From contig NZ_PQIA01000012.1 in the NCBI RefSeq assembly GCF_003385235.1, forward strand, positions 1 to 64,000: a DNA stretch of 64,000 bases, written 5' to 3'. Below are positions 45,187 to 53,808 of this stretch, in pieces. The translations under genes were made by a program, and so were the position numbers. Below the pieces are notes generated by a model, which saw only the letters and a program-made list of their open reading frames with translations, searched no databases and was not told the DNA's origin. This DNA is from Amycolatopsis circi (GTDB lineage Bacteria > Actinomycetota > Actinomycetes > Mycobacteriales > Pseudonocardiaceae). The first letter of the stretch is position 1, and each line of letters begins with the position of its first letter.

Positions 45187-45519
45187 ATGAGCGGTGGGGG
45201 CGGGTACACCGCGACAACCGAAGCGTTGTCGAAGGCGTCGAAGAAGATCGGCGACCTGGCGGAGAAGCTGCTTGACGACAATCCGGACCTGGAGAACTCC
45301 GAGCTGACCAAGGAGAAATTCGGCCGGGTGCACCAAGCGCACGCCGACAAGTACCTCGAGGGGACCAAGCAGCTGTGGGGGGCGCTCTCCGGCTACAGCA
45401 CCGCGCTCGGCTCGTTCGGCACGAACATCAGCACCGCCGGTTCTGCCTACGGCAAGAACGAGGACGACCAGTCCGGCGCCATTAACAAGACCGGCAACGG
45501 CGTCGACGGGATCCTCTGA
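45187..45519 (+). CDS. WXG100-like ESX protein
   Basis: The 110-aa protein is helical, with a turn around EGTKQLWGALSGYSTALG that resembles the WXG hairpin (LWG). Ser/Gly-rich ends and no signal peptide fit a type VII secretion substrate. The ATG follows AGGAGAAGC; the gene is 1 nt from the ACP stop and shares a TGATG junction with the next gene. Confidence 0.78.
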   Translation: MSGGGGYTATTEALSKASKKIGDLAEKLLDDNPDLENSELTKEKFGRVHQAHADKYLEGTKQLWGALSGYSTALGSFGTNISTAGSAYGKNEDDQSGAINKTGNGVDGIL

Positions 45520-48500
45520 TGGCGGACGACAAGCAGCAGCCGAAGACGTGGCCGGATGTCAAGAAGCTTCTCGACAACTCGGCGGTGCCGCCTGAGCTGA
45601 AGGACAGCCTGCTCCGGGCGTGGGTGCACGAGCACCCGCATCCCGAAGGCGATGAGGGCAAGGACGTCGCGAAGTACATCCAGTCGTACGGGCGCACGTT
45701 CATCCCCATCCCGAAGAACCCGTTCGCGGCGCCGGGCGGCGCTCCGCCGCTCGAGCAGGTCTACGAAGAGGCCAGGCAGAAGGGCCAGCAGAACAGCTAC
45801 AACCAGGACGAGAAGAAAAAGGCGGTCGACCAGGGCAAGGACGACCTCGGCAAGAAGCAGCCGCCCGCACCCGGCGAGGGCGAGGACGCCGGGGCCACCG
45901 GCACGAAGACGTCGGATGAACTCTTCGACCCGGCGGCGGCCGCGCTGAGGGTGTTCGAGACCTTCGGCGGGCTGCTCGAGAAGATCCCCGACGACTGCAA
46001 GGGAAACACCCGCAAGCTCGACCTCGACAAGGACATCCGCGGTCCGTTCGACGAGCAGCGCGGGATCAGCTTCGAGGGTTTCGTCAACGACGCCATGCAT
46101 TTCAAGCACGGCTCGGAAACCGTGAAGGCGACGCTGACCGATACCGGCACCGAACTGGGCACCCTGTTCGGGACCTGGACTGGAGCCGGAGCCGACGCGG
46201 CGTCGGACAAGTACAACGAGAGCATCCAGAAGAAGGCCGCGAAGCTGGGGGAAGACCTCAGCCACGCGAGCGAAGTGACGCTGCACACCACGAAGACGCT
46301 GTTCGACCTGTGCAAGGGGAAGGCCGACCAGGTCATCGCCCTGTACCGCGACCAGGTCGGCAAGGCCGACTACACGATGGCGCAGAAGGTCATCGCGGTC
46401 GCCAACGGCGAGCACGGCAGCGTCAACGACCTGGCCCAGATCGCCGGCTGGATGGACTACAACTTCGGCACCAACCTGGTCAACACCCTCAACGACCAGG
46501 GCTGCTGCGACGACGACGAGATCCAGAGCCACGGCAAGGACCTCGCCAAGCAGTGGATCATGAACCAGTTCAACCCCGACATGTGGGACAACGTCTACAA
46601 GGGCTTCGAGAAGGCCTGCAAGGACGCCAAGGACCTCGTCGACAAGGCCTACGACGCTCTTGACAAAGAGATGGGCAAGATCAAGAACAAGTTCCAGGGC
46701 GCCAAGGACGGCGGGGCCGGCGGTTCCGGTGGCTCGGGCGGTTCTGGTGGTCCCGGGGGTCCTGGCGGCGGGGGTCCCGGCGGTGGCGGCCAGGGCGGCG
46801 GTCAGGGTCCTGGCGGCGGCAACGGCAACGGTCAGGGCAACGGCAACGGCTACGGCGGCGGTCAGGGCAACGGCTATGGCGGTGGCCAGGGCAACGGTCC
46901 CGGTGACGGTACCGGTGGGGGAACCGGTGGCGGGTCCGGTTCGGACACGCCGCAGGGCGATCACTCCGGTGGCACTGGCGGTGGCAGCGGAGGCGGGATC
47001 GGCGGCATCGGCGGAGGCACTGGAGGCGGTACCGGCGGCGGGTCCGGGTCCGGCAGCGGATCCGGCTCGGGCGGTGGCGGCGGGAAAGTTCCCGACCTCG
47101 ACGTTCCGTCCGATTCTCCTGGCGGCGGCCCGCTCGGCGGGGGCCCGGGCGGCGGGACCGGCGGCGGCGGTCCGGTGGACGGCCCGCCGATCAAGACCGA
47201 CCCCGGCGGCGGTTCCAGCGGCGGCTCCGGTTCCGGTCCGGGAGGTTCGGACTCGGGCGGCGGTTCGGGTTCCGGCGGCGGACAGGACCACACCCAGTCC
47301 GACGAAGAGGCCAAGCAGCGGGCCGAGCAAGAAGCCAAGCAAAAGGCTCAGGCCGAGGCCAAGCAAAAGGCCGAGGCCGCGATGGACGCGCTGAAGAAGG
47401 ACTCGCAGGGCAGCCACGGCGGCGGCCCGCTCGGCGGACCCGGCGGCAGCGAACCCGGTTCGACCGGCGGCGACGGCAAGGGTCCCGACGGCAAGGGCCC
47501 GGACGACAAGAGCCCTGGCGACAAGGTTCCCGGCGACAAGGGCGGCGGCGGTGCCCCCGGCGGCGGCGGTCCGGTCGACGGCCCGCCGATCAAGACCGAT
47601 CCCGCCGACGGCGGCCCCGGCGGCGAAGACGGCAAGCCCGGCGACGGGAAGCCGGGCGAAGACAAGGATCACGACGGAAAGCCCGACGACGGCCAGGGCC
47701 ATGACGGCAAGCCGGGCGAGGACAAGGACCACGACGGCAAACCGGACGAGGACGGCAAGGGTCACGACGGCAAGCCCGGCGAGGACAAGGGCCACGACGG
47801 CAAACCGGACGACGATGACGACCGGGATGTCCTGAAGGTCAAGCAGGGCGACAAGACCTTCGAAATGTCCGAGCCGGACCACGACGGCAAGATGGACATC
47901 AAGATCGGCGAGGGTTCCGGGCCCGCCAAGGACTTCAAGATCGACTGGTCCGACGACAAGTCCGCGCACGACGGCGGGGACGGCCAGCAGCACGGCGACG
48001 AGGTCCACCACCCCGGCGCGGACGGCAAGGTCCACCTGCGGGACGGCGACACGAAGATCACCGCCGAGCGTCCGGACGGGCCGAACGGGCCGACCGTCGT
48101 CACGGTCGACGACGGCAAGGGCAACCCGACGACCTACACGCTCGGCGAAGAGGACAAGAAGCAGGGCGTGCACGAGATCGACCACGGCCCGCAGATGCCC
48201 GACGGCACCACCGGCAGGCACCACGCGGGCGACGGTCCCGGTCAGCACAGCGGCGACGGACCCGGCGGCCACAAGGGACCCGACGGCAACGGCCACGGCG
48301 GCGCCTCGCCCAGCAGCAGCCACCCGGTGCACCCGGTGGAGGGCGGGCCGGGCCCGGAGATCTCGCACACCGGCGACCCGTTCGGCGGGCATCCGGCAGG
48401 CGATCCGGCGCATCCGGCCGGCGGCGGCCCGGGGATCTCGAATTCGGACGCCCCAGGACATCCCGGGGACGGTCCGGCCCAGCCGCTGCACCACGGCGTC

Positions 48501-48908
48501 CCGAGCGGGGCGCCGGGCCACCCGATCCAGGGCGGCCCCGGTCCGGAGATTTCGCACACCGGCGGTCCAGGCGTGCCGGCCGGCGCCCCGAGTGCTCCGC
48601 TGCACGGCGGGCCCATGGTCGGGGTCGACAGCACGCCGGTAGCCGGCACCCAAACCGGCGGCGGTTTCGCGCAACCGGCGGGCGACCACCCCGGCGGCTC
48701 GGGCCAGCCGGGTTCCGGCGGCAGCGGGATGCCCGGCATGGGCGGAATGGGCGGCGGCCACGGCGGCGGTGGCGGCGGTGGCGAGACCGAACGGCGAGCG
48801 GCGTACCGGGTGGAGGGCGCGGTCTTCGACAACCTCGTGGAGCCCGCCAGCCGGATCACTGGTTCACTCGACGATGACGACGACGCGCCGATCATCCGGA
48901 CCAGGTAG
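45519..48908 (+). CDS. Large Gly-rich WXG-domain protein
   Basis: The 1129-aa protein has three parts. Residues 1-390 are helical, with a WTG turn at Trp220 in a WXG/PPE-like domain and a Cys pair in DQGCCDDDE. Residues ~395-700 are very Gly/Ser/Pro-rich. Residues ~715-770 hold five or six D(H/G)DGKP-type repeats with alternating E/D/K, then mixed Gly-rich sequence to a short C-terminal domain with YRVEGAVFDNLVEP and DDDDDAPIIRTR. No signal peptide or TM helix is seen. It may be secreted by an ESX system; the Asp-rich repeats suggest cation binding. Long reading frames antisense to it are artefacts of its composition. Confidence 0.82.
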   Translation: MADDKQQPKTWPDVKKLLDNSAVPPELKDSLLRAWVHEHPHPEGDEGKDVAKYIQSYGRTFIPIPKNPFAAPGGAPPLEQVYEEARQKGQQNSYNQDEKKKAVDQGKDDLGKKQPPAPGEGEDAGATGTKTSDELFDPAAAALRVFETFGGLLEKIPDDCKGNTRKLDLDKDIRGPFDEQRGISFEGFVNDAMHFKHGSETVKATLTDTGTELGTLFGTWTGAGADAASDKYNESIQKKAAKLGEDLSHASEVTLHTTKTLFDLCKGKADQVIALYRDQVGKADYTMAQKVIAVANGEHGSVNDLAQIAGWMDYNFGTNLVNTLNDQGCCDDDEIQSHGKDLAKQWIMNQFNPDMWDNVYKGFEKACKDAKDLVDKAYDALDKEMGKIKNKFQGAKDGGAGGSGGSGGSGGPGGPGGGGPGGGGQGGGQGPGGGNGNGQGNGNGYGGGQGNGYGGGQGNGPGDGTGGGTGGGSGSDTPQGDHSGGTGGGSGGGIGGIGGGTGGGTGGGSGSGSGSGSGGGGGKVPDLDVPSDSPGGGPLGGGPGGGTGGGGPVDGPPIKTDPGGGSSGGSGSGPGGSDSGGGSGSGGGQDHTQSDEEAKQRAEQEAKQKAQAEAKQKAEAAMDALKKDSQGSHGGGPLGGPGGSEPGSTGGDGKGPDGKGPDDKSPGDKVPGDKGGGGAPGGGGPVDGPPIKTDPADGGPGGEDGKPGDGKPGEDKDHDGKPDDGQGHDGKPGEDKDHDGKPDEDGKGHDGKPGEDKGHDGKPDDDDDRDVLKVKQGDKTFEMSEPDHDGKMDIKIGEGSGPAKDFKIDWSDDKSAHDGGDGQQHGDEVHHPGADGKVHLRDGDTKITAERPDGPNGPTVVTVDDGKGNPTTYTLGEEDKKQGVHEIDHGPQMPDGTTGRHHAGDGPGQHSGDGPGGHKGPDGNGHGGASPSSSHPVHPVEGGPGPEISHTGDPFGGHPAGDPAHPAGGGPGISNSDAPGHPGDGPAQPLHHGVPSGAPGHPIQGGPGPEISHTGGPGVPAGAPSAPLHGGPMVGVDSTPVAGTQTGGGFAQPAGDHPGGSGQPGSGGSGMPGMGGMGGGHGGGGGGGETERRAAYRVEGAVFDNLVEPASRITGSLDDDDDAPIIRTR

Positions 48909-48917
48909 GAGAGACGC

Positions 48918-49322
48918 ATGAGCGAATCCGCCGCGATGAAGGCAGAACTGGACGCGCTGGTCCGGGAGCAGGCTGATCGCCGGGCGCTGCGCGAGCAGAA
49001 GGCCGAGGAGGTCAAGGCGCAGTCCCAGGAGTACATGACGAAGCAGGCGCAGGCGGCCGAACGGTACGTCCAGCACCGGCGGGAATTGGGGAAGCGCAAG
49101 ACCAAGTCCGGGTGGAGCACGGACCGGCCGAGCACCGAACCGCCGTCGGCCTTCGATTCGGACGAGTTCGGCAACGAGCCCGGTTCGGCGTCCCCGTTCG
49201 CGGTGACTCCGAACCAGCCCGCCCCGCGGAGCGAGACCCCGCGCCGCCCGACGCGCCGCCCGCGCCCGGCGGAAGACGACGAGGACGACGACGCCTTCCT
49301 CAACAACCGTTGGCGCGACTGA
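48918..49322 (+). CDS. Small coiled-coil charged protein of the ESX-like operon
   Basis: The 134-aa protein has an N-terminal coiled coil (residues ~5-60, ELDALVREQADRRALREQKA), then a disordered Ser/Pro/Arg-rich part, and ends DDDDAFLNNRWRD. The ATG follows TAGGAGAGACG 9 nt after the Gly-rich protein stop. No family recognised. It completes the run from the FAAL gene. Confidence 0.75.
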   Translation: MSESAAMKAELDALVREQADRRALREQKAEEVKAQSQEYMTKQAQAAERYVQHRRELGKRKTKSGWSTDRPSTEPPSAFDSDEFGNEPGSASPFAVTPNQPAPRSETPRRPTRRPRPAEDDEDDDAFLNNRWRD

Positions 49323-49359
49323 GGTCCTGACCCGGGAGGGGGCTTCGCGGCTCCCTCCC

Positions 49360-49510
49360 GGCGGTCGGACTCGTTCACGAGCACCTGCCCGCTGCGGGTG
49401 TGTCGGGGTCAGTTGTTCCTCGGATTTCTTGCGCGCGTCGAGGTGGTCGTGGACGAGAAATCCTTCGATGCCAAGGCTTCCGCGGCTGACGTCGAACATA
49501 TTGTGCAGCG
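49360..49510 (-). pseudogene. Duplicated 3' fragment of the adjacent MDR oxidoreductase gene
   Basis: Bases 49373-49510 repeat bases 49641-49778 of the neighbouring oxidoreductase gene at 268-267 bp offset. The translated part reads MFDVSRGSLGIEGFLVHDHLDAR against LFDVVGKSLRIEGFLVRNHLDAR in the gene. A 1-nt insertion near 49395-49400 puts the end out of frame. It is a partial, frameshifted tandem duplicate lying directly after the stop of the functional copy. Confidence 0.82.
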
Positions 49511-49547
49511 CGCGCGGGACGTCGAGCGTGGCGGCTTGGTCCGGCGG

Positions 49548-50537
49548 TCAGATCCGAACGAGCATCTTCCCGATGTTCTCTCCGTGCAGCATCCCGGTGA
49601 ACGCGTCCACGATGCTGGAAAACCCTTCTGTCACAGTCTCATTCACGAGCACCCGCCCGCTGCGGACGTGCGGGACCAGGAATTCCTCGAACTCCTCGCG
49701 CGCATCCAGGTGATTGCGCACCAGAAACCCTTCGATCCGAAGGCTTTTCCCGACGACGTCGAACAAGTTGTGCGGCGCACTCGGCGGCGTGCGCAGGCTG
49801 TTGTACTGCGCGACCGAACCGCACCAAGCGACCCGGCCGCGTTCGCGCAGGGCGTCGATCGCGGCGGCCAGGTGATCGCCGCCGACGTTGTCGAAATAGA
49901 CGTCGATTCCATCCGGTGCCGCCGCAGCGAGCAGGTCGGCGACCGGACCGTCGTGGTAGTCGAAGGCGGCGTCGAAACCGAGGTCGCGGGTCAGGTGCTC
50001 GACCTTCGCGGCGGATCCCGCACTGCCGACGATCCGTCCCGCGCCGAGCAACCGCGCGATCTGCCCGGCCGCGCTGCCCACCGCGCCAGCCGCCGCGGAG
50101 ATGAACACGTCGTCCCCAGGGCGGACCTGCGCGATCCGGGTCAGTCCGACGTACGCGGTGAGCCCAGTCCCGCCGAGAACGCCGAGGTAGGCGCTCAGGG
50201 GAACGCCATCCGCCGGGGTGATCGTCCGGACGTCGGCGCTGGTGAGGACGGCGTGGGTAGCCCAGCCGTGCCGATGGAACACTGTCGTGCCGATCGGCAG
50301 CGTCGGTTCCTTCGACTCGACGACCTCACCGATCGTGCGTCCCTCCAAACCCGCGCCCAGCTCCCAGCCGCCCCATTCCATGAACTCGCGCATGTACGGA
50401 TCGACGGACAGGTAGCGGTTTTCGACCAGTACCTGGCCGTCGGCGAGGTCCGGCAGCGGCTGGGTGACGAACTCGAAGTCGGCGGCGCTCGGCGCATCCT
50501 CGGGGCGGCGGACCTGGCGGACGGCGGTCAGGGACAC
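49548..50537 (-). CDS. MDR-superfamily NADP-dependent oxidoreductase (LTB4DH/CurA-like)
   Basis: The 329-aa protein is a zinc-free medium-chain reductase: NRYLSVDPYMREFM near residue 40, nucleotide-binding AAAGAVGSAAGQIA at about residue 150, and YFDNVGGDHL at about residue 217. Such enzymes reduce alpha,beta-unsaturated ketones (prostaglandin reductase/CurA type). GTG 50537 has AAGGAG 5 nt before it. It diverges from a LysR gene, its probable regulator. A broken copy of its 3' part lies downstream. Confidence 0.88.
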   Translation of the reverse strand: MSLTAVRQVRRPEDAPSAADFEFVTQPLPDLADGQVLVENRYLSVDPYMREFMEWGGWELGAGLEGRTIGEVVESKEPTLPIGTTVFHRHGWATHAVLTSADVRTITPADGVPLSAYLGVLGGTGLTAYVGLTRIAQVRPGDDVFISAAAGAVGSAAGQIARLLGAGRIVGSAGSAAKVEHLTRDLGFDAAFDYHDGPVADLLAAAAPDGIDVYFDNVGGDHLAAAIDALRERGRVAWCGSVAQYNSLRTPPSAPHNLFDVVGKSLRIEGFLVRNHLDAREEFEEFLVPHVRSGRVLVNETVTEGFSSIVDAFTGMLHGENIGKMLVRI

Positions 50538-50663
50538 GGGATCTCCTTAGTAAACGGCGCTGACCAGCAACTTAGGCTGCCGGAAACCGTCGCGGCAGAC
50601 CGCTGGATCGATGGACCGCGCCAATCCATGAATCTCGCTCATGGCCGCGGCTAGGCTGGCCGC

Positions 50664-51569
50664 ATGGATGCTGTCGACCTCACGCCCGGCGAGCTGCGCC
50701 TGCTGCTCGCGGTGGAGCGGACCGGCAGCTTCACCGCCGCTGCCGCCGAACTGAGTCTTACCCAGTCCGCGGTCTCGCACGCAGTCCGAACCTGCGAACG
50801 CAAGGTCGGCGCCATCCTCTTCGACCGCGGCCGCACCGGTGCCCGCCCCACCGCGGCCGGTGCCCGCGCGCTCGTGCACGCCCGGCTGGTCCTGCGCCAA
50901 CTCGACGTTCTCCGCGCCGAAGCCCGGGGCGCGGCAGCCGGAACCCTCACCGGCCCGCTGCGGATCGCCGCTTTCCGCAGCGCCGCCGCACACCTCCTGC
51001 CCGCCGCGCTGGAACGCTTGACTGCCAAGCATTCCGGCCTGAACCCGCAGGTCCTGATCGTCCCCGAACTGGGCCGCGGCACCGCGGGCGAGGTAGCCGA
51101 CGGACGCGCGGACGTCGCCATCGCCACCCTCGGCGAGGACGAAACCCCGCCTGCCGGGCTGGTCGCCGGAGAACTGTTCCGGGAGCCGTACTTCCTGGTA
51201 AACCCGGGCAACCAACCCGATCCGCGCGGTCTGCCGCTGCTCGACTGGCCGGAAAACTGCTCCTCCTACACGCGGTCCTGGTGGGCTCGGCAGGACTGGC
51301 TGCCTTCGGCGAAAATGGAGGTCGCCGACGACGGGGTGGTGCTTTCCATGGTGGCGCAAGGGATCGGCATGGCTGTGCTGCCGAAGCTCACCCTCGCCGC
51401 CATCCCGCCGGGCGTCGCCGTGACGCCGATCGCCGACCCGCCCACGCGGCGGATCGGGTACGTCGCCACCTACGCCGGTGCACAATCCCTCGCGGTACGC
51501 GAATTGGTACGCGAATTGCGGGCGGTCGCCGAGGTGCATGCGGGCAAGGAAAACGTGCGTCCGGGCTGA
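50664..51569 (+). CDS. LysR family transcriptional regulator
   Basis: The 301-aa protein has the classic N-terminal winged helix (LRLLLAVERTGSFTAAAAELSLTQSAVSHAVRTCERKVG) and an effector domain with GPLRIAAF at about residue 95. ATG 50664 opens the frame directly. It is divergent from the MDR oxidoreductase with a 126-bp shared promoter gap, the usual LysR arrangement. Its ligand is unknown. Confidence 0.88.
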   Translation: MDAVDLTPGELRLLLAVERTGSFTAAAAELSLTQSAVSHAVRTCERKVGAILFDRGRTGARPTAAGARALVHARLVLRQLDVLRAEARGAAAGTLTGPLRIAAFRSAAAHLLPAALERLTAKHSGLNPQVLIVPELGRGTAGEVADGRADVAIATLGEDETPPAGLVAGELFREPYFLVNPGNQPDPRGLPLLDWPENCSSYTRSWWARQDWLPSAKMEVADDGVVLSMVAQGIGMAVLPKLTLAAIPPGVAVTPIADPPTRRIGYVATYAGAQSLAVRELVRELRAVAEVHAGKENVRPG

Positions 51570-51655
51570 TCCCTGACAAAGACCATCGTCCCCGGGAATT
51601 TGACAGTTCCCGCGCGCCCGAACGGAGGTTGTGCCCCTCCGCGCGGCGGTCAGAC

Positions 51656-51970
51656 TGCAGGGACGCGGGACTCGACTCCGTCGGCCGGTTCGGTGGCGAG
51701 GAGTTCGTGGTTCTGCTGCCCGACACCCGCCAAGCACGCGTCCGGGTCGTCGCCGAACGCGTCCGCGAAGCCATCGAGCGGCTCATCGTGGAGGTGCCCG
51801 ACCTGAACGGCACGAAGGCGATCGACGGGCTCTCGGCCTCAATCGGCATCGCGACCTACCCCGAGGCCGGTTCCGTCGTCGATCGCCTCGTCCACGCGGC
51901 CGACCAGGCGCTCTGCAACGCGAAGAACACCGGCCGCAACAAGGTCGTCAGCAGCGCCGACCTCGCCTGA
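51656..51970 (+). pseudogene. GGDEF (diguanylate cyclase) domain fragment
   Basis: About 105 codons encode the second half of a GGDEF domain: VGRFGGEEFVVLLPDT with the active-site GGEEF loop, then RVREAIERLIVEVP, ASIGIATYPEAGS and ADQALCNAKNTGRNKVV. The first half, with the metal-binding Asp and the substrate-binding (F/I)K/N segments, is missing, and no fitting start codon or RBS precedes the homology. It is a truncated remnant, unlikely to make c-di-GMP. Confidence 0.8.
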
Positions 51971-52039
51971 CCGCATTGCCTTCGCCGCGAAAATGACATA
52001 CGGTTCCGCCACTGACACGTGATTCCGCAGAGGTGGCCG

Positions 52040-52972
52040 ATGACCAAACGCGCACTGGTGCTCGGGTGTGGCGGCACGCTCGGCTTCGCCTGGACCGCGG
52101 CCGCCCTCGCGGCGGTCGAGGATCGGCTGGGGTGGGACGCGCGCGGCGCCGATGTCCTGGTCGGGACGTCGGCGGGCGCGGAGATGGCGGTGTTTCTCGG
52201 CTCGGGCATCGGGGTCGGCGAGATCCTGGCTGCCCTGCGCGGGGAGCCTGCCGACGAGCGCGTCGTGCACCACCTCGCCCAGCATCCGGGCATGCTGCCC
52301 CCGGTGCCGACGCCGGTTTGGCCTGGTCTCGGCCTCACCGCTGCGGCGCTGCGCGGCCGGGCCGACCTGTTGGCCGGGCTCGCCGGAGTGCTGCCGAGAG
52401 GCCGTGGCGACGCCGGATGGCTGCGCGATCTCGGCACCGCATTGGCCAACGCCGACGGCTGGGTCGACCATCCGCGGACCTGGCTTGTCGGAGCCGACAT
52501 CCGCACGGGGGAGCGGGTCGCGTTCGGGAATTCGCAACGCACGAGCCTCGGCACCGCCATCGCCGCGTCCTGGGCCATTCCGGGATGGTTCCCGCCGGTC
52601 GCCGTCAATGGCCGCAAGTACGTCGACGGCGGCACCGTCTCGCCGACCTCCGCCGACCTCGTCCTCCCGGCCGGCGTCGAGGAGGTGGTGCTCATCCCGC
52701 CGATGTCCACCTCCGGCGGCGCACGCGGGCGCGGCTTCGCTCGCGTCGAACGACTCGCTCGGCGCGCGATGACCCGGCGCGTCGACGCCGAGGTCAAACA
52801 GCTCCGCGCCGCCGGCATCCGCGTGCTCCGGATCGAACCCGGCCAGGCTGAACTCGACGTCATGGGCCCGAATTTCATGGACCTGCGCCGTCGCGCCGAC
52901 GTGCTCCGCGCCTGCCGCACCCTGACCCCGGCGCGCGTGCGCGCAGCCATCGAGCAAGGAGCGACCCGATGA
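52040..52972 (+). CDS. Patatin-like phospholipase
   Basis: The 310-aa protein has GCGGTLGF as oxyanion loop, nucleophile GTSAG (Ser44) and catalytic Asp in VDGGT. A later Arg-rich patch GGARGRGFARVERLARRAMTRR follows. It is a Ser-Asp acyl hydrolase, distinct from the patatin at 10.9 kb. ATG 52040 is preferred to one at 52019. It overlaps the SDR gene by 4 nt, so the two are co-translated. Confidence 0.85.
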   Translation: MTKRALVLGCGGTLGFAWTAAALAAVEDRLGWDARGADVLVGTSAGAEMAVFLGSGIGVGEILAALRGEPADERVVHHLAQHPGMLPPVPTPVWPGLGLTAAALRGRADLLAGLAGVLPRGRGDAGWLRDLGTALANADGWVDHPRTWLVGADIRTGERVAFGNSQRTSLGTAIAASWAIPGWFPPVAVNGRKYVDGGTVSPTSADLVLPAGVEEVVLIPPMSTSGGARGRGFARVERLARRAMTRRVDAEVKQLRAAGIRVLRIEPGQAELDVMGPNFMDLRRRADVLRACRTLTPARVRAAIEQGATR

Positions 52973-53808
52973 ACTACCCCAAGATCGACCTCGACGGCGC
53001 GTCCGTCGCGATCACCGGCGGCGGTGCCGGGATCGGCCGCGCCGTCGCCAAGTTGTTCGCGAGCAAGGGCGCGCGCGTCGCGATCGGCGACCTCAACAAG
53101 GCGGCCGCCGAGGAGACTGCCGGGACGATCGGCGGCACCGCTCATCACCTCGACGTCGCCGACCGCGACTCGTTCGCGTCCTTCCTCGCCGCGGCTGAGA
53201 AAGCCCACGGACCGTTGCACGTGCTGGTAAACAACGCTGGCCTGATGCCGAACGGCGGATTCCTCGAACTCTCCGGCGCCACCGACCGGCTGCAGATCGA
53301 CGTCAACCTCGGCGGTGTCCTCAACGGCCTGAAACTGGCGTTGCCCGGCATGGTCGAGCGCGGTTTCGGTCACGTCGTCAACGTCGCGTCGCTGGCGGGC
53401 AAGTTCCCGGTCAAGGGATTGGCCGTCTACAACGCCACCAAGTTCGCCGTCGTGGGGCTGACGGCCGCGATCCGCCTGGAGTTCGCGGACGCGGGCGTCA
53501 GCATCAGCGCCGTGCTGCCCTCGGCCGTCGACACCGCGCTCGCCTCGGGCCTGGACATGCGGCCGATCCCGAAGGTGCAGCCGGAAGACGTCGCCAGGGC
53601 GGTCGTCGATTCGGTGCACAACCGCCGCGCCGAAATCGCCGTTCCCGGCTACGTCGGCGTACTCGCGGCGGCTGCGGGAGTCACGCCCGAGCCGGTCCTC
53701 AACCGCATCCGGCGGCTGGTCCGCGACGACCGCGCGCTGCAGTCGGACCGTCCGGAGCGGACGGCGTACCGGGCGAATCTCGAGGCACAGCAAGGATCTC
53801 GGCGATAG
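52969..53808 (+). CDS. Short-chain dehydrogenase/reductase
   Basis: The 279-aa SDR has the cofactor motif TGGGAGIGR (about residues 16-24), an NNAG motif, catalytic Ser in NVASLAG and Tyr-x3-Lys in YNATK. An acidic residue after strand 2 (IGDLN) suggests NAD preference. The C-terminal region is basic. It is fused by overlap to the patatin gene, which hints at lipid or acyl-ester metabolism. Confidence 0.9.
   Translation: MNYPKIDLDGASVAITGGGAGIGRAVAKLFASKGARVAIGDLNKAAAEETAGTIGGTAHHLDVADRDSFASFLAAAEKAHGPLHVLVNNAGLMPNGGFLELSGATDRLQIDVNLGGVLNGLKLALPGMVERGFGHVVNVASLAGKFPVKGLAVYNATKFAVVGLTAAIRLEFADAGVSISAVLPSAVDTALASGLDMRPIPKVQPEDVARAVVDSVHNRRAEIAVPGYVGVLAAAAGVTPEPVLNRIRRLVRDDRALQSDRPERTAYRANLEAQQGSRR

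Noticed and set aside
45447..48761. An 1104-codon frame antisense to the large Gly-rich gene
   Set aside because: Gly codons (GGN) on the sense strand give stop-free antisense Ala/Pro codons. There is no RBS or domain, and codon usage favours the sense gene.
48864..49499. A minus-strand frame of 211 codons starting in the MDR fragment
   Set aside because: Only the first ~25 residues match the oxidoreductase; the rest is antisense to the ESX operon. It is counted as a pseudogene fragment only.
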